From Haliclona indistincta (Eukaryota > Porifera > Demospongiae > Haplosclerida > Chalinidae): 64,000 bases of DNA. The stretch is from contig OZ024790.1 in assembly GCA_964017065.1 (NCBI GenBank), positions 498,701 to 562,700 of the forward strand. The letters are read 5' to 3'. The position numbers and the translations under genes are program-made. Below are positions 33,583 through 44,928 of this stretch, piece after piece; the stretch's first letter is position 1; every line of letters begins with the position of its first letter. Under the pieces are notes generated by a model. That model searched no databases, was not told the DNA's origin, and worked only from the letters and a program-made list of their open reading frames with translations.

Positions 33583-34170
33583 GCTGCCTTCACTGATCAG
33601 TGATTGATCACTCTAAACACGGACTAATGGTGTTATGACAGCACTACAAGTAGCTATAGTGATTTGCACTTTTGGTTATGACTATGCAGTTCCAATTGTA
33701 CAGGTTTCTATAAGCCACTGCATAAGCTTTGAACGTGATTATGAGCTTGATGTCAACAAGATTGTGTGCCTCAACACAAAGTACTAAGTTAATACTAAAG
33801 ATTTTCGACCAGTTAAGAAAGTTCAAACTTGCTGATGTTTGTGATATAGCGACCAACTTGAATTGAGCCTTTTCGTGGCACACGTTTAAATGTGCACTTT
33901 GGACTTTTAGTTTACAAGCGTAAATGTGTCAAATTGTCAACAGAAGTGATGAGGTAGCAAAATCTGTAATAGTATAAAAACAAAACTTTCATGGAGGTTA
34001 CAAGATTTAGCATTAAAAGGATGTTGAAAATGCAGTGTGCACCACATAGTATAGGGATTATGATTGCGTGGCTAATAACAAGAGTACATAATAATTATCT
34101 TGTACTTTTGTTTAGAGTTGACACAACATCTAATCCGTTTGTCTGTGTAAGTGTATTATCCCAAGGGAAT
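33583..34170 (-). promoter_or_regulatory. conserved 5' flank of SNTX-like copy 3
   Basis: Parallels 18171-18775 upstream of copy 2, including GATCAGTG-, GACAGCACTACAAG and GATATAGCGACCAACTTG words. It must contain the promoter if copying preserved function. The exact transcription start is not visible. Confidence 0.55.
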
Positions 34171-34599
34171 GGCTCGTTTCACCCGGTTTGAAACAAGCAC
34201 ATCACATGTGCAAGCCACCTTTAATGGCTCATATTACATGTATCTATGCGCCCGCTCACACATAATATTATTATTGGCGATGTCAGAAACCGTATATATT
34301 TTTGAAATTAATTATTTCTCCATAATGTAACACAGTCGTGAACTAATGTGTTTGAGACAATTGAATAGTTTGTGTTGTTTGTCGCTGTGTCATGCACGGC
34401 CCCTCTATGTCTACTATTGTAAATCATTGTCTGTCTGTTGTTATAAATGTGTGGTATGCTAGCATTAAAAGAATGATTTTTGAACTTGTGACTAATGGCA
34501 GAGCAACAAAGTTTACTGCGAGCAAGTAATTGACAAAGCTTAAAATGGAGGTCCCACCGAGACACCCCTTCACCTGCTGAACCATGGACAACTGAACAA

Positions 34600-35760
34600 C
34601 GGTCGGGGGAACGGCAGTCGAAAGAGGAAAAGTTGCAACAGATGACTGACTTATTACCAGAAGGACTAACGCTCTCTTTCAACTCACCCAGACTTAAGGG
34701 AGCGCAGCTACGGCTCTTGGCTGAGGCCATGAACCTGCCCACTAAAGCTTCAATCGAGGAAACGAGACAGCTCATTGAAGGTGCACTCGTTGGACAGAAC
34801 CGCGAACCAGCGATATGGTGCAAGTGATCGTACAGGAGAGAAGGAAAATGGTGTCAGAGTTACAGTTGTTCCTAGTAGATGAAACTGGTGTATTTCTAGA
34901 GACTCGAGGTCCAACTATTGACCAGAGAGAAGCAACATATAGCTGATGCAGACATCAGAGAACTTCGGACTCAACTCTCACAGACAGAAGCGCGACTTGA
35001 ACGGGTGCTGGTGCAACTCAAGGAAGCGCTGGATAACCACAAAGCTGAAGAGAAGGAGAGAGCCAGACGAGTGTGGAGACAGAACTGCCGACGTATACCT
35101 CTATGAAGAAAAAGACATCTTACTATGGTGCGATGCTATAGATCTGAGAGCACTACTAATGACAAAAAACGCAAGTCACAAGTGGAACATGTTGAACCTC
35201 CTCCAAGCAAGCGTAAGCTAATAGAGGACAAGGTCGATGACACGGTATAGAGGAGCTCAAAGAGAGACATGACGACAGGTACACACTACCACAACTGCGT
35301 CTATGGGCTCGGATGATCAGTGCTGGTCATCATGAAAGCTTGGATGATCCCCCTCAGATACCAGCACTTACAGGAGTCACACCCAAAGAGGAAACAGAAG
35401 GAGCTAGTCATTGGTAGAAGCAATTGCAGGGGCAGCTTCGACACTAGTTGGCGCATTCCACAGCAAAGGTTCAGCTGATGTCTCCCCAGCACAGTCTCCC
35501 GCTATAGACACCAGAGTAGGACACTCGCCCAGTAAGATACCTGACATGAGGAGAAAATATCTAAAAGAGCTAAGAGAGCTACAGCAGTTGTTTGAAGATA
35601 ATATCCTAACAGCAGAGCTTATCCTTCAACTCTCAATGAAAAACAGCTGCTTGCTTACAACACTATTATACAACACCATGCTAAGTGTACTACTGATCAA
35701 ACCCCTCCATCTCCTTTATACATGCTTGTACAGGCAAGTCATACCTCATTAGTCATACCT
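34600..35760 (+). pseudogene. broken ORF region with SAP-like motif and coiled coil, 5' of the helicase
   Basis: The frame at 34633-34827 has a helix-rich GAQLRLLAEAMNLPT plus EETRQLIEGAL, resembling a SAP-type DNA-binding motif. 34918-35106 is charged and coiled-coil-like, with many Q/E/R heptads. 35411-35640 has SPSKIPDMRRKYLKELRELQ, another helical segment. The frames are discontinuous. These look like decayed pieces of one protein upstream of the PIF1-like part, probably a transposon- or retrogene-type locus. Function not assigned. Confidence 0.5.
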
Positions 35761-37330
35761 TGGGCAATGCTTGTCTTTTGACAGGAACAACTGGTATGGC
35801 TAGTTTTAACATATGCAGAAAAACACTTCACTCAGCCTTGAAGTTACCAATTCACAATACTAACCATCAAGACTTGCAAGGAAACGCTCTCCATAAATTG
35901 CAACAGTCAATGACGAATGTTTCCTATCTTATCATAGATGAGAAGTCTATGATAGGACATCGAATGTTAGCATGGGTAGACAAACACCTTCGACAAGCTA
36001 CTGCAAGATTAGACTTGCATGCCTATGGGTGGCATTTCAGTTATTCTATTTGGCGATTTTGGGCAATTGCCACCAGTTGGAGACCGACCATTATATGTTT
36101 CACCATCCACAAATAACTTAGCTATCCATGGGCACTCAATCTATCAGATGTTCAACACAGTCGTCATTCTTAGTCAAGCAGGAAGTGATCCAGCTGCTGA
36201 AGCCTTAAGGCGCGTTCACATGGACCCTGCAAAGTGGATTGAATGCGCATTCAATCCGGTTCGTTAGCGTTCACATGAATCCGCTTCTGCTCGATGCGAA
36301 TTCAATGCGCATTGCGTTCAATCCACCTCCGGAGGTGGATTGAATGTGGATTGGAAGCGAATTGCGTTTAGTGCGTGGGCAGACGCGAGTAGATACAAGG
36401 CGCTTGGTGGACTAAACTCTTTGTAATGGACGTTTAAAGCTACAAAAGCATCGTTGAAGACTAAGAAGAGCGTGATGTAGACTTTTTTAAATCGAATAGC
36501 CGCGTAATTCGCATCCAATTCGCTACATGTGAACGCTCGCGATACGCATTGAATTCGCTTCCAATTCGCTTTGACGAGTTTTGGGAATGAATGCGCATCA
36601 AAAGTGGATTCCATGTGAACGCGCCTTTAGGGAGCTTCTTTTGCGGTGAGAAATGGCAAAATAACCCATGACGACTGGCAAATGCTATTACAACATTCAC
36701 CTCAAAGTGCTGATAATTTGGAAGAATTTAACGACGCCATTAGATTATTTTACACAAAGGAGAGTGTTGTTATCTTTAACTACGAAAAACTACAAACTCT
36801 GGGTAAGCCAATTGCTAGGATTAATGCAGTCCACTCAAGACCTGCGGCTGCATACAAAACCAGATGAAGCAGGAGGGTGGTACCCAGTAGTATTCTTGGC
36901 CCAACATGCATGCTCATGTAATGTTGACTGCAAATCTCTGGCAATGGTGCCGCAGGAACTGTCCACCAAATATTGTACCCAGAGGGCTCTGCACCGCCAA
37001 ACCTGCCAATCGCTGTAATGGTAGAGTTTGATATCTACTGAGGTCCACAGTTCTTTTCTCACAATTGTGTACCTATACCACCGCTTCTGTCAGAATGTAC
37101 ATCAGCCGCTGCAAAGCGGCTGTCTTGACAGCAGCTACCATTTCAACTAAGGTACGCAATCACTATTCACAAGAGTCAGGGGCAAACGCTGAAAAAAGCG
37201 GTCATTGACATTGGCAGAGCTGAGTTTGCTGCTGGCTGCACATTCGTTGCTATATACTTCACGATTGCGGAAACTAACAGTCTCTTGAACCCATGCTACT
37301 TCAACGGTTAGAAGCCATTTCTAAGGGGAA
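35760..37330 (+). pseudogene. PIF1-like (Helitron-type) DNA helicase, broken
   Basis: Recognisable SF1 helicase pieces in order: a motif-I-like GTTGMASFNI near 35785; LIIDEKSMIGH (motif II, DEKS) near 35930; LFGDFGQLPPVGD (motif III) near 36050 in another frame; DDWQMLL near 36670; and AITIHKSQGQTL (motif VI) near 37155. The motif I lysine position reads M, so the Walker lysine seems lost. There are several frameshifts and stops, plus an inserted MITE at 36210-36629. PIF1-type helicases occur in host genomes and as the helicase part of Helitrons. No Rep (HUH) domain is visible, so either origin is possible. Confidence 0.75.
36210..36629. mobile_element. PIF/Harbinger-like MITE inserted in the helicase
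   Basis: The ends AGGCGCGTTCACATGGA and, inverted, AGGCGCGTTCACATGGA form matching terminal inverted repeats. TTA occurs directly outside each end, a 3-bp duplication typical of PIF/Harbinger. The interior is rich in GATTGAATGCGCATT words. The related-looking element at 42358 shares the interior words. Confidence 0.85.
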
Positions 37331-37452
37331 ATACTTGACTCAAAGAATCAAAGAAGAAGAATGCCTTCACCAACTAAGCCGTGATCAATCTTAATCATCT
37401 CATTTTTTGTTTTCTTGGCAAACCAACAGTATTGTGATTAATCATAATTGTG

Positions 37453-38318
37453 AAAGTAAAGTAAAAAACTTTTAATAAAAAATAATAAAGAGTGTAGTGA
37501 TGACGCTTGCAAAAGTAAAGGAACAAGATGGGATGACGCTTGCAAAAGTAAAGGAACAAGATGGGATGATGCTTGCAAAAGTAAAGGAACAAGATGGGAT
37601 GATGCTTGCAAAAGTAAAGGAACAAGATGGGATGATGCTTGCAAAAGTGAAGTATGGAATAATGCTTGCAAATGTAAAAGTCCCAAGCATCCCTACATCA
37701 GCGGCTTGCTGCGATGACGTGCAACTGACAAATGCAGAATCCTCTTCCTATACCTTTTACAACCGTCAATTACTTCACCGGACTGCGTCCTCCAAAACAC
37801 AGATACCTCAGGCTAGTTATTTATAACCGTCAATTACTTCATCAGAATGCGTCCTCCTTCAAGCCACTGATGTAGGGATACTTGCGACTTTTACATTTGC
37901 AAGCATTATTCCATACTTAACTTTTGCAAGCATCATCCCACCTTGTTCCTTTACTTTTGCAAGCATCATCCCATCTTGTTCCTTAACTTTTGCAAGCATC
38001 ATCCCATCTTGTTCCTTTACTTTTGCAAGCACCATCCCATCTTGTTCCTTTACTTTTGCAAGCATCATCCCATCTTGTTCCTTTACTTTTGCAAGCATCA
38101 TCCCATCTTGTTCCTTTACTTTTGCAAGCACCATCCCATCTTGTTCCTTTACTTTTGCAAGCATCATCCCATCTTGTTCCTTTACTTTTGCAAGCATCAT
38201 CCCATCTTGTTCCTTTACTTTTGCAAGAGTCATCCCTACACTCTTTAGTTCTTTTATTAAAACTTTTATACTTTACTTGTTCCTGTTACTTTTTTGATCA
38301 CTATCAGTTTGAACTTAT
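37453..38318. mobile_element. foldback element A with 33-bp arrays in both arms
   Basis: The left arm has about five copies and the right arm about nine inverted copies of a 33-base unit (ATGCTTGCAAAAGTAAAGGA then ACAAGATGGGATG). Because 33 is divisible by three, the arrays stay open and translate as repeats of MMLAKVKEQDG, which is a by-product. Outer ends carry GTAAAGTAAAAAACTTTTAAT and its inverse. The loop includes GATGTAGGGAT and GGACTGCGTCCTCC words. Siblings are at 49588 and 50408. Confidence 0.85.
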
Positions 38319-38394
38319 TAGCTGTATTCTAGCTATATGCTAGCTTTATTTCATTTTTACAACTCTGTGAGCAGCAGGTAGAGGGTGCAGGCAT

Positions 38395-39500
38395 GGAATT
38401 TGTTATTATCGGCAATCACAAGAATAATGAAAAGCTTTAAATAGTTAGAGAGGTCGAGAGTATGAGTCAACAACATGATATTTTTTAGCGCTGTAATGGA
38501 TGAAGAAGAGACTAACACTAACAACTCAGTGGAACACTATGATGATCATGCCTGGAAGCCGGCCCCCAGTCCGTAGACTAGTCCCAGGCTTGCATGTTGA
38601 TGTCGATATCACGATCACATAGGCTTCTAGCTTTTTACAATGACCAATGTCCAGTTGTCAACAGCACAGGGGTCCTATGGGTACAGCTTACGCCGGGTAG
38701 TGAAAGAAACTCTAGCCTAGCTACGGATCGGGTAGTAGCATCACCGTCGTCCAGTTCGCGCCTGCCTTGGGTCATGATGTCAGCATAGACAGATCAGAGT
38801 TACCCAGGGCATAGTGTACTGCTTTAAACAAATGTTCATACCTCCAGGCTTTAGCATGCGCGCTGAAGCGCCCAGAGCAGAGAGAAAGCGAGAACAAAGC
38901 TCAGTTTCAAAACTGAAGTGGGCAGAGTCAATGATCAGCAGCGACAAGAGGGTTAATTAATGGAGTCACTCTAACAGTCCAAAACACATGTTTTTCAAGG
39001 AATACTCGCTTCTGGTAGTGTTTGATGTCTATCTAAGAAGTAAGTGCACTACCCCAGATATATACACATGTGATGGTGCAAGTTTGATAGTGATTCGTTC
39101 ACTCACGACAGCACTAGGCTTACTGAAGGAAGGAAGAGAAGATGAACAATTCGCGTGGGTGGCGATTTCAGTTTACCACTTTAGAAAAGTCTGCCTGGTT
39201 CGCCAAAGGCATTTCCATGCTCAGAACAATCGCCTGATCAATCCTAGATGTCTGGAATCTCGAGAAATGCTAAAACAGCGAAGATCTTCAACGGCCTCCC
39301 TGAGAGTCGCCATCTTGATTTTCGTCGTCAAGCAAGCAGTCCCGGCGACTTTCATAGACTTCCTACAAGCGCTCGCACTTCAGATTCCCTCATGGATAGT
39401 TAAAATGCAGTAGAAATGTATAACAGTAGAGATATGTGCGAAAACTCATTTTCACACATGAGTAGCTGCCATCTTAGTTCAAGGTCATCCCTAAATATCT
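38395..39500 (+). mobile_element. 1.1-kb ORF-bearing repeat, copy X
   Basis: Aligns end to end, inverted, with 47245-48345 and 48352-49450. All three keep an open frame: here 38988-39413 (141 codons), containing YSLLVVFDVYLRSKC and RPRCLES-type words. It lies immediately beside foldback A, as copy Z lies beside foldback B. No known domain. It may be the body of one composite non-autonomous transposon. Confidence 0.75.
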
Positions 39501-39649
39501 ATTGAGATTAATCATAATTGAGATAAATGACTAAGCCAAGTGATAATAATGTTGCAGCAGATATCATAATGAAGATACAAGTGATTTATAAAAATTATGT
39601 ATTTGCAGAGTCAAGTGAATATAATAGCAAAACAGCAAGCTTCTGCAGC

Positions 39650-40785
39650 ACTCAAGTCATTTCCAAGAAATAGCTTGAACAATCCCATCCGAAAAGACAA
39701 CGTCAAATGCATTTGCTCTCAGCAGTGTGTGGTCATGATCTGTTTCGGCTATTTCAGTCACAATCTTTCCGAAAATTCGCAGGGTCTTCATTCCACCTGC
39801 TCCTCTCACTGTTATCTGAGCACTCAAATCTTCTGAAAGACCTTCAAGAATCATCGCCATCTTGCATTTGACACAGTGACCCAATGTCTCATCATCCACA
39901 TCAACTTCCACTCTTCCCTTGCATTTTAAACATCTGCAGTACCTATCAAGATGATTGACGCCTACCACACAGACGTTCGTCATTCGATCCATGCAACGGT
40001 GGCTAACTGTCTTGTTTTCCTCACTGGCGTCGGCGTCTTCCTCAATCACAGCACCAATGTCTTCGATCTGTTCAATCAAGCAATTGTATTTAGATGTCGA
40101 GAGGAACCTTAGGCGAAGATATTCACGGACCATCACACCACTCAATTGATAGCAGCAACCTTCTTTCATCTTGTCAATTTCTGTTTCCCATAAGTGAATC
40201 TTGCGCTCCCAGTCTCATCTCGAACTAAAACGTCCTACTTTCTCTTTCCACCTGACACTTGCATCGGTGCATCAACTTTCACTGCCTTTACTTTGGCACA
40301 CAACTTTCACTGCCTTTACTTTGGTACTGGGAACAGTCGTTGATCTCTTTCAGAGTAATTGTTTTCCCTCCAGAATCTGCACTTGTACTTCCCGCTAGCA
40401 AGGCTTCGTTGACATCTAACACCTTTTCAGATTTAAGACTTGAGTATCCTTGGTAACCAGGACCTGCAGTTCACCAGTCTTATCGGACTCCTTCACTTCA
40501 CAGTTCGTTAACAGTACCGCCTCTGGCATTTTCGTAGTTTCATAGGACATGTCCGACAGCTTTCTACGAACACCAGACACGAAACCGTACATTCTTATAA
40601 CCCTTTCCCGTCTGTCAGTTGGCCATCGAAGTACGGGGTGCTGCAGCTCTTTTTCATGGGCGAGAGATTGCTCATGATGCCATGAATTTTGGCCTGAGGC
40701 GATGCCTTCGTAACCTCACTAATGTCCAGTTCACGATCAGTCTCACCACGACTTTCGGCAGTTCGCTTTGTCATAGTAACTCCTC
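39650..40785 (-). pseudogene. RPA1-like OB-fold single-stranded DNA-binding protein, frameshifted
   Basis: From the ATG near 40785 the reading shows an OB-fold-like region (YFDGQLTDGKG, then after a frameshift IRMYGFVSGVRRKLSDM). A second region follows (DVLVRDETGSARFT, KEGCCYQLSGVMVREYL). The frame 40169-39657 gives a zinc-ribbon-like CRCLKCKG...CVKCKM and a terminal OB-like LRIFGKIVTEIAE. This order resembles the C-terminal part of replication protein A large-subunit-like proteins, which bind single-stranded DNA and are also carried by some Helitrons. At least two frameshifts or stops, and a 24-base tandem duplication near 40275-40325, break it. Confidence 0.65.
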
Positions 40786-41120
40786 GATCTTCTCCTCAGA
40801 CTAAACTATACTGCGGGGCGATCTCAACACGCATGATGCCGAACTCACATGTATTTATACCCACACTAAGCGCCGGTCCGACATGCAGGCAGCTCAGTCA
40901 CCAAACAAAAGCAGGTCAACATAAGACAGGCTAGCCTACTTAATAAAGTCCACAAGAGGCATTCATGCGTATTCGTATCTCCTAGTAAATATTATATTTA
41001 TCACTTTTCCAGTATTTATCCAGTAAACATTTTACATAGAATAAATATTAGCAGCTCAATCCAGTTGTAGCAATCTGATTCTGTAATGGTAGAAAATGAA
41101 AATACAGCCAACACTATTTC
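40786..41120. other. spacer between RPA-like and transposase relics
   Basis: No recognisable gene; AT-rich with short poly-A words. Confidence 0.4.
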
Positions 41121-42030
41121 ATTCTTGTAGCTCTAAATCTATTTCATTGTATTTTTGAGTTTTGAAAACAGCTCCTCAATGGGGTTGACATCAGGAGAAA
41201 ATGTTGGTAGGTACAGTACTAGGGCACCAACTTCCTCTACCATGCTCAAGCATAATTCCTTGTACGTGATGGATGCTTGCATTATCTACACTATGCTGAT
41301 TTCTTCCATTGTATGGCATCAAGTACAATGAGGCAACAGTCGCTCACATACAAAATCATAGTAAACTTTTCTATCGACACTTCCAGAAACAACTTCACAA
41401 TCAAGCACTCCAGCTGTACTCATTGTTGCAATGCTAGACAGACGCTGTCCTCTAACTTGCAACCGATGTGCTATACTGCTGGTTTTCCTCTCAAGCTGTA
41501 AGCGTGTCTTCTCAGCACGTCCCTTCTGTCAGTTCCAGTTTCATCAAGAAAGATGAACATCTCGGCCTTGTAAACACTCAGTTCACTAACAAACCTTGAT
41601 CGTAAATCTGCATCTCTCTGACTTGCTGCTATACGCATCTTCTGTCTTGAAAAACCATTTTTGTATAAAAACTGGCAGATGGTTGATGTAGCCACTTCGG
41701 TTCCTGTGAGGTACTTCAGCTCAGTCTGCAATACGTGAAGCTTTCTCCCATGCAGGTTGTTCCAAAACCACTTCAAGTAAAATGAGCTGGACTTCATCAT
41801 TAAGCTTATGACTCAAGTTTGTATCGTTATATATTGCTTCTTGGTGACTTCTCCAGTGCGGTGAAATAACTTTAACGTTCTACGAACAGTAGAAGCGTCT
41901 ATATGTTCAGGTTAGATGCGACAGTCATGTAAGTGAGACAGAGAGATGCGTGTTGATACACCATACGCCACCGTAGATCCTTGGAGTAAGCTGAGCAACG
42001 AGAAGGTTCACAACTTGTGCGTGCAGCCAT
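41121..42030 (-). pseudogene. IS630/Tc1-mariner-type transposase (HTH plus DDE), broken
   Basis: Starts at the ATG at 42030 (SRCSAYSKDLRWRMVYQ). It loses frame near 41920 (in-frame stop) and again near 41800. The open part 41800-41471 has a second helix-turn-helix (GTEVATSTICQFLYKNGFS) and the first catalytic block FIFLDETGTDRRD. Downstream frames hold the region near the second acidic block (VDNASIHH around 41275) and CQPH-GAVF near 41170. It matches the eukaryotic IS630-like DDE_3 transposases. Terminal repeats are not identified. Confidence 0.8.
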
Positions 42031-42357
42031 CTCTTTTAGTATACTAGTACGAGTGGGCCGTGCACGTGTGGTGTAGGCGAGGTGTCATTAATTAGCACTT
42101 GCACACTCTATGGTTTTGTTTTTGCAAGAAGTAATAAAATTGTTTTTGCAAGAAGTTAATAAAAATTGTTTTTGCAAGAAGTAATAAAACTACTGTATAT
42201 GTATTGGCTTATATTAGCAGTACTAACAGTATTGACAGGGGAGGATCTATTGCTACATCAAAGAATAAATGTAACTGTTTTGACCCCAGACTATGACATA
42301 ATAATGCGAATATGCCAACAGGCATATTCATGATAAATCCATGTTATAAAGCCGTGT
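42031..42357. other. intergenic; three copies of a short TTTTTGCAAGAAGT repeat
   Basis: Words TTGTTTTTGCAAGAAGT recur three times at 42115-42190. No gene is seen. Confidence 0.6.
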
Positions 42358-42814
42358 CCGCACTACAAAGTGGTTTCTATTCGCATTGACTCTGATTCGA
42401 TTCAAGTCGCATTGAGCACGTCCGCACTAGAACAAGATCAAGCAGAATCGATCCAGTTGCTGGCGTCGATCATGTCATGTGACGTAAGTAACAGTTTGCT
42501 GTAAGCTAAAGAAACTAGCCTTGTCACGTACCAGCGCTAGCCTGATGTGTCCTACGCTTTGTTTTATTTCCAGCGCACACTAGGGCGGTCTTAGTCAGCG
42601 CTCAAGTTAGCTGTCTTCACAAGCAATTAAGCCATGTGATCGACGCCACACCCAGACTCAATTCAGTTACAATCGATTTGAAAGCACATATGAAAGTGGA
42701 TGGGATGATGCGCATTGAATCCGGATCCGAAAATTTGCGTGCATTTATGCGCAGTGCGGACGGAGCCAAACCACATTGAATGCGGTTCAATGCGCATTGG
42801 AACGTCAGTGCGGA
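42358..42814. mobile_element. PIF/Harbinger-like MITE
   Basis: Ends AGCCGTGTCCGCACT and inverted GGGCGTTTCCGCACT match at 11 of 15 positions, with TAA directly outside both ends. The interior has CGATTCAAGTCGCATTGA and TGCGCATTGAATCCGG words like the element at 36210. Confidence 0.7.
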
Positions 42815-42949
42815 AACGCCCTAAGTCATATTAAACTGCTAGTGGTGCTTTTGATCTATAGGTCTACAGGTCTGTGAAACAACCAAATAAGGCATGATTT
42901 GAAAGAAGCAAGAATGAGCATTTACAGGCATGCTCACAATAGCTCTGAT

Positions 42950-43233
42950 GCTATATACTTGGTTTCGCGACAGAGGCGTGATGGAATGTTCGCACTGAAT
43001 ATAATGAGAAAAACGCGCTTGACGAGGTGACCGCCCAAGAATGTACAGGGTCTCCACTATATGAATTTCGCGAAAGTGTGCGAAGCTGAAGTAGAACTGT
43101 ATACTCCTGCGAAATTCATCCATGGACCCTGTCCATTCTTGGGCGGTCACCTCATCATAGCACGTTTTTATCATTATATTCAGCGCGAACATTCCATCAC
43201 GCCTCTGTTGCAAAACCAAGTATTGCAATATCT
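42950..43233. mobile_element. foldback element, about 110-base arms
   Basis: The arm from TACTTGGTTT at about 42956 through TCCATATGAATTTCGC-like sequence is inverted at about 43110-43233. Shared words include CAGAGGCGTGATGGAATGTT, GAGGTGACCGCCCAAGAATG and GAATTTCGC. The ORFs on both strands are mirror images and not genes. Confidence 0.75.
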
Positions 43234-43465
43234 AGCAATAGCTCACAAAGACAATGAAAATGCACATAATAACGCATGTCACATACATTTTGTAGATGGG
43301 AAATATTTTGTGTATAGAGTATGCATCATATTGAAAGGTTAATGGACTTCCTGAAAGTGATTGAGCCCTTGAAAGGGAGCTACATTAGCTACAAAACTAA
43401 TCGATAATTGTATTGTTCAATAAAATTTCATGGTAATCCCTCAGTACAATTATGGCTGTCAATTT

Positions 43466-44180
43466 TTATGCCTAGGTGGGCGAAGCCACGGGGCATACAG
43501 TAGTCGTGTTGTGTATCTGTCTGTATGTCTGCATGTCTTGGCAGGATTTCTCGTCGCTCGCTGAAACTAAGCGCTGAAACGTGTAACACAAGCTAAAGTC
43601 GATATTTGCTTGAAAATGAATTGTAAGGATTTGGGTTATAAGGCTCTATTCGTGAGTTACTGCATCACCTGGTTCGGTTTGTAGCGCGCACTGAAAGTCA
43701 AGCCTTGAAACTAGCAATGCAAGTAGAACACGGTATTATATCACTTTCATTCATGTGAAAAGTTTATACGAAGCTTAGTTCGTGAGTTATGGCGCTATTT
43801 GCTCACTCGCGATTGATCATGGCTTTTGCTGGCGATCTGGAGTTCTTCAAACGCAAAGCTATGCACAGTTGACTACCTAGAAGCTGATAGGTTAGAATTT
43901 CACTTCAGGATAGCAGCGCAGGTCCAGAGAAATTGTGTAAGCAAGCTATGGAAGTTTTGCTCGTGTTCAGTTATGCGTGTGCTGTATTGAACATTGTAGA
44001 CACGCCCAGTTGAATTGTGGTTAGCACTGATTGGCTTCTGATTGCATAACTAAAGCACTGCACTGTGCAGAAATCCTGTATACATGCTTCTGCAGTTGCT
44101 GTGTTTGTGGAATGGTGGATAGTTGTGTTTGTGGATATTGTGTCATTCCACCGAGGCATCTGCACCTTAGGTGCTTCATT
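43466..44180. mobile_element. inserted repeat with CTAGGTGGGCGAAGCC start
   Basis: Absent from the colinear copy at 57483, where GATTTTTATGGCAGGCATCGAG is continuous. It starts CCTAGGTGGGCGAAGCCAC and ends around CCTTAGGTGCTTCATTATG. The type is unknown, and no domain is seen in its short ORFs. Confidence 0.55.
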
Positions 44181-44928
44181 ATGGCAGGCATGAAGTTGAT
44201 GACTTCGCTGGGCGCTCAAGATGTATCTGTTGAATACCTGATCCCATCTTATTGTAAACTACAGTGTGCTGGTCGCAAGTTGAAAGGACTATACTCCATT
44301 CGAAACAATCTACTTCAAGACTGAAAATACTGGCCAACTACTAAAAAATACCAATACACAGCTTAATTTTGCAATAAAGCTTATTTTCTTGCTCCCATTC
44401 ATACTAAAGTTGAAGATTTGAACTATAGACTAAGTATTTTTAGCTTTAAAAACCTCACCAGCAATAGTAGGTACTCGAAATTGTGTTTTTTAACAATACC
44501 TTTTAAGGAGCATGGCTGCAGCAAGAGTAAATAATCTGGCTGCCGTTAATGACCATTGTACCTAGTCAGGCATGGCCTGACCAATCCCATTCTGTATGGT
44601 CAGGGGACACTAGCACACATCAGTAGTCGCGCTGGAATGTAGCAGTTATAATTTAACAGTGGTTACTTAATAATATGCGTGGGTGTACACGTGCGCTGTA
44701 TCATAATGGCTACTCAGCAAGTTCACACAGAGAGCTATACCCCAACTGTGCACAGCATTCACTGCTGCCTTTCTATAGCCACGTCTGAGATGCAAGCTGA
44801 AGCTGTCATAACGTTTTGTGTACGTAATAGGCCGATTACATTAATTATATTCATAAAGTAATGCTACAATCTGATTGGGTCACAACTATAGTTGTGATGT
44901 GTACTACAACTTTGGTCCCCTGACCATA

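Noticed and set aside
37497..38343. Repeat-peptide ORFs (LAKVKEQDG-like and FCKHHPILFLY-like)
   Set aside because: The 33-base unit length keeps every frame open on both strands, so openness is not evidence of coding.
42839..43342. Two overlapping ORFs of 129 and 93 codons
   Set aside because: They are the two strands of one foldback element.
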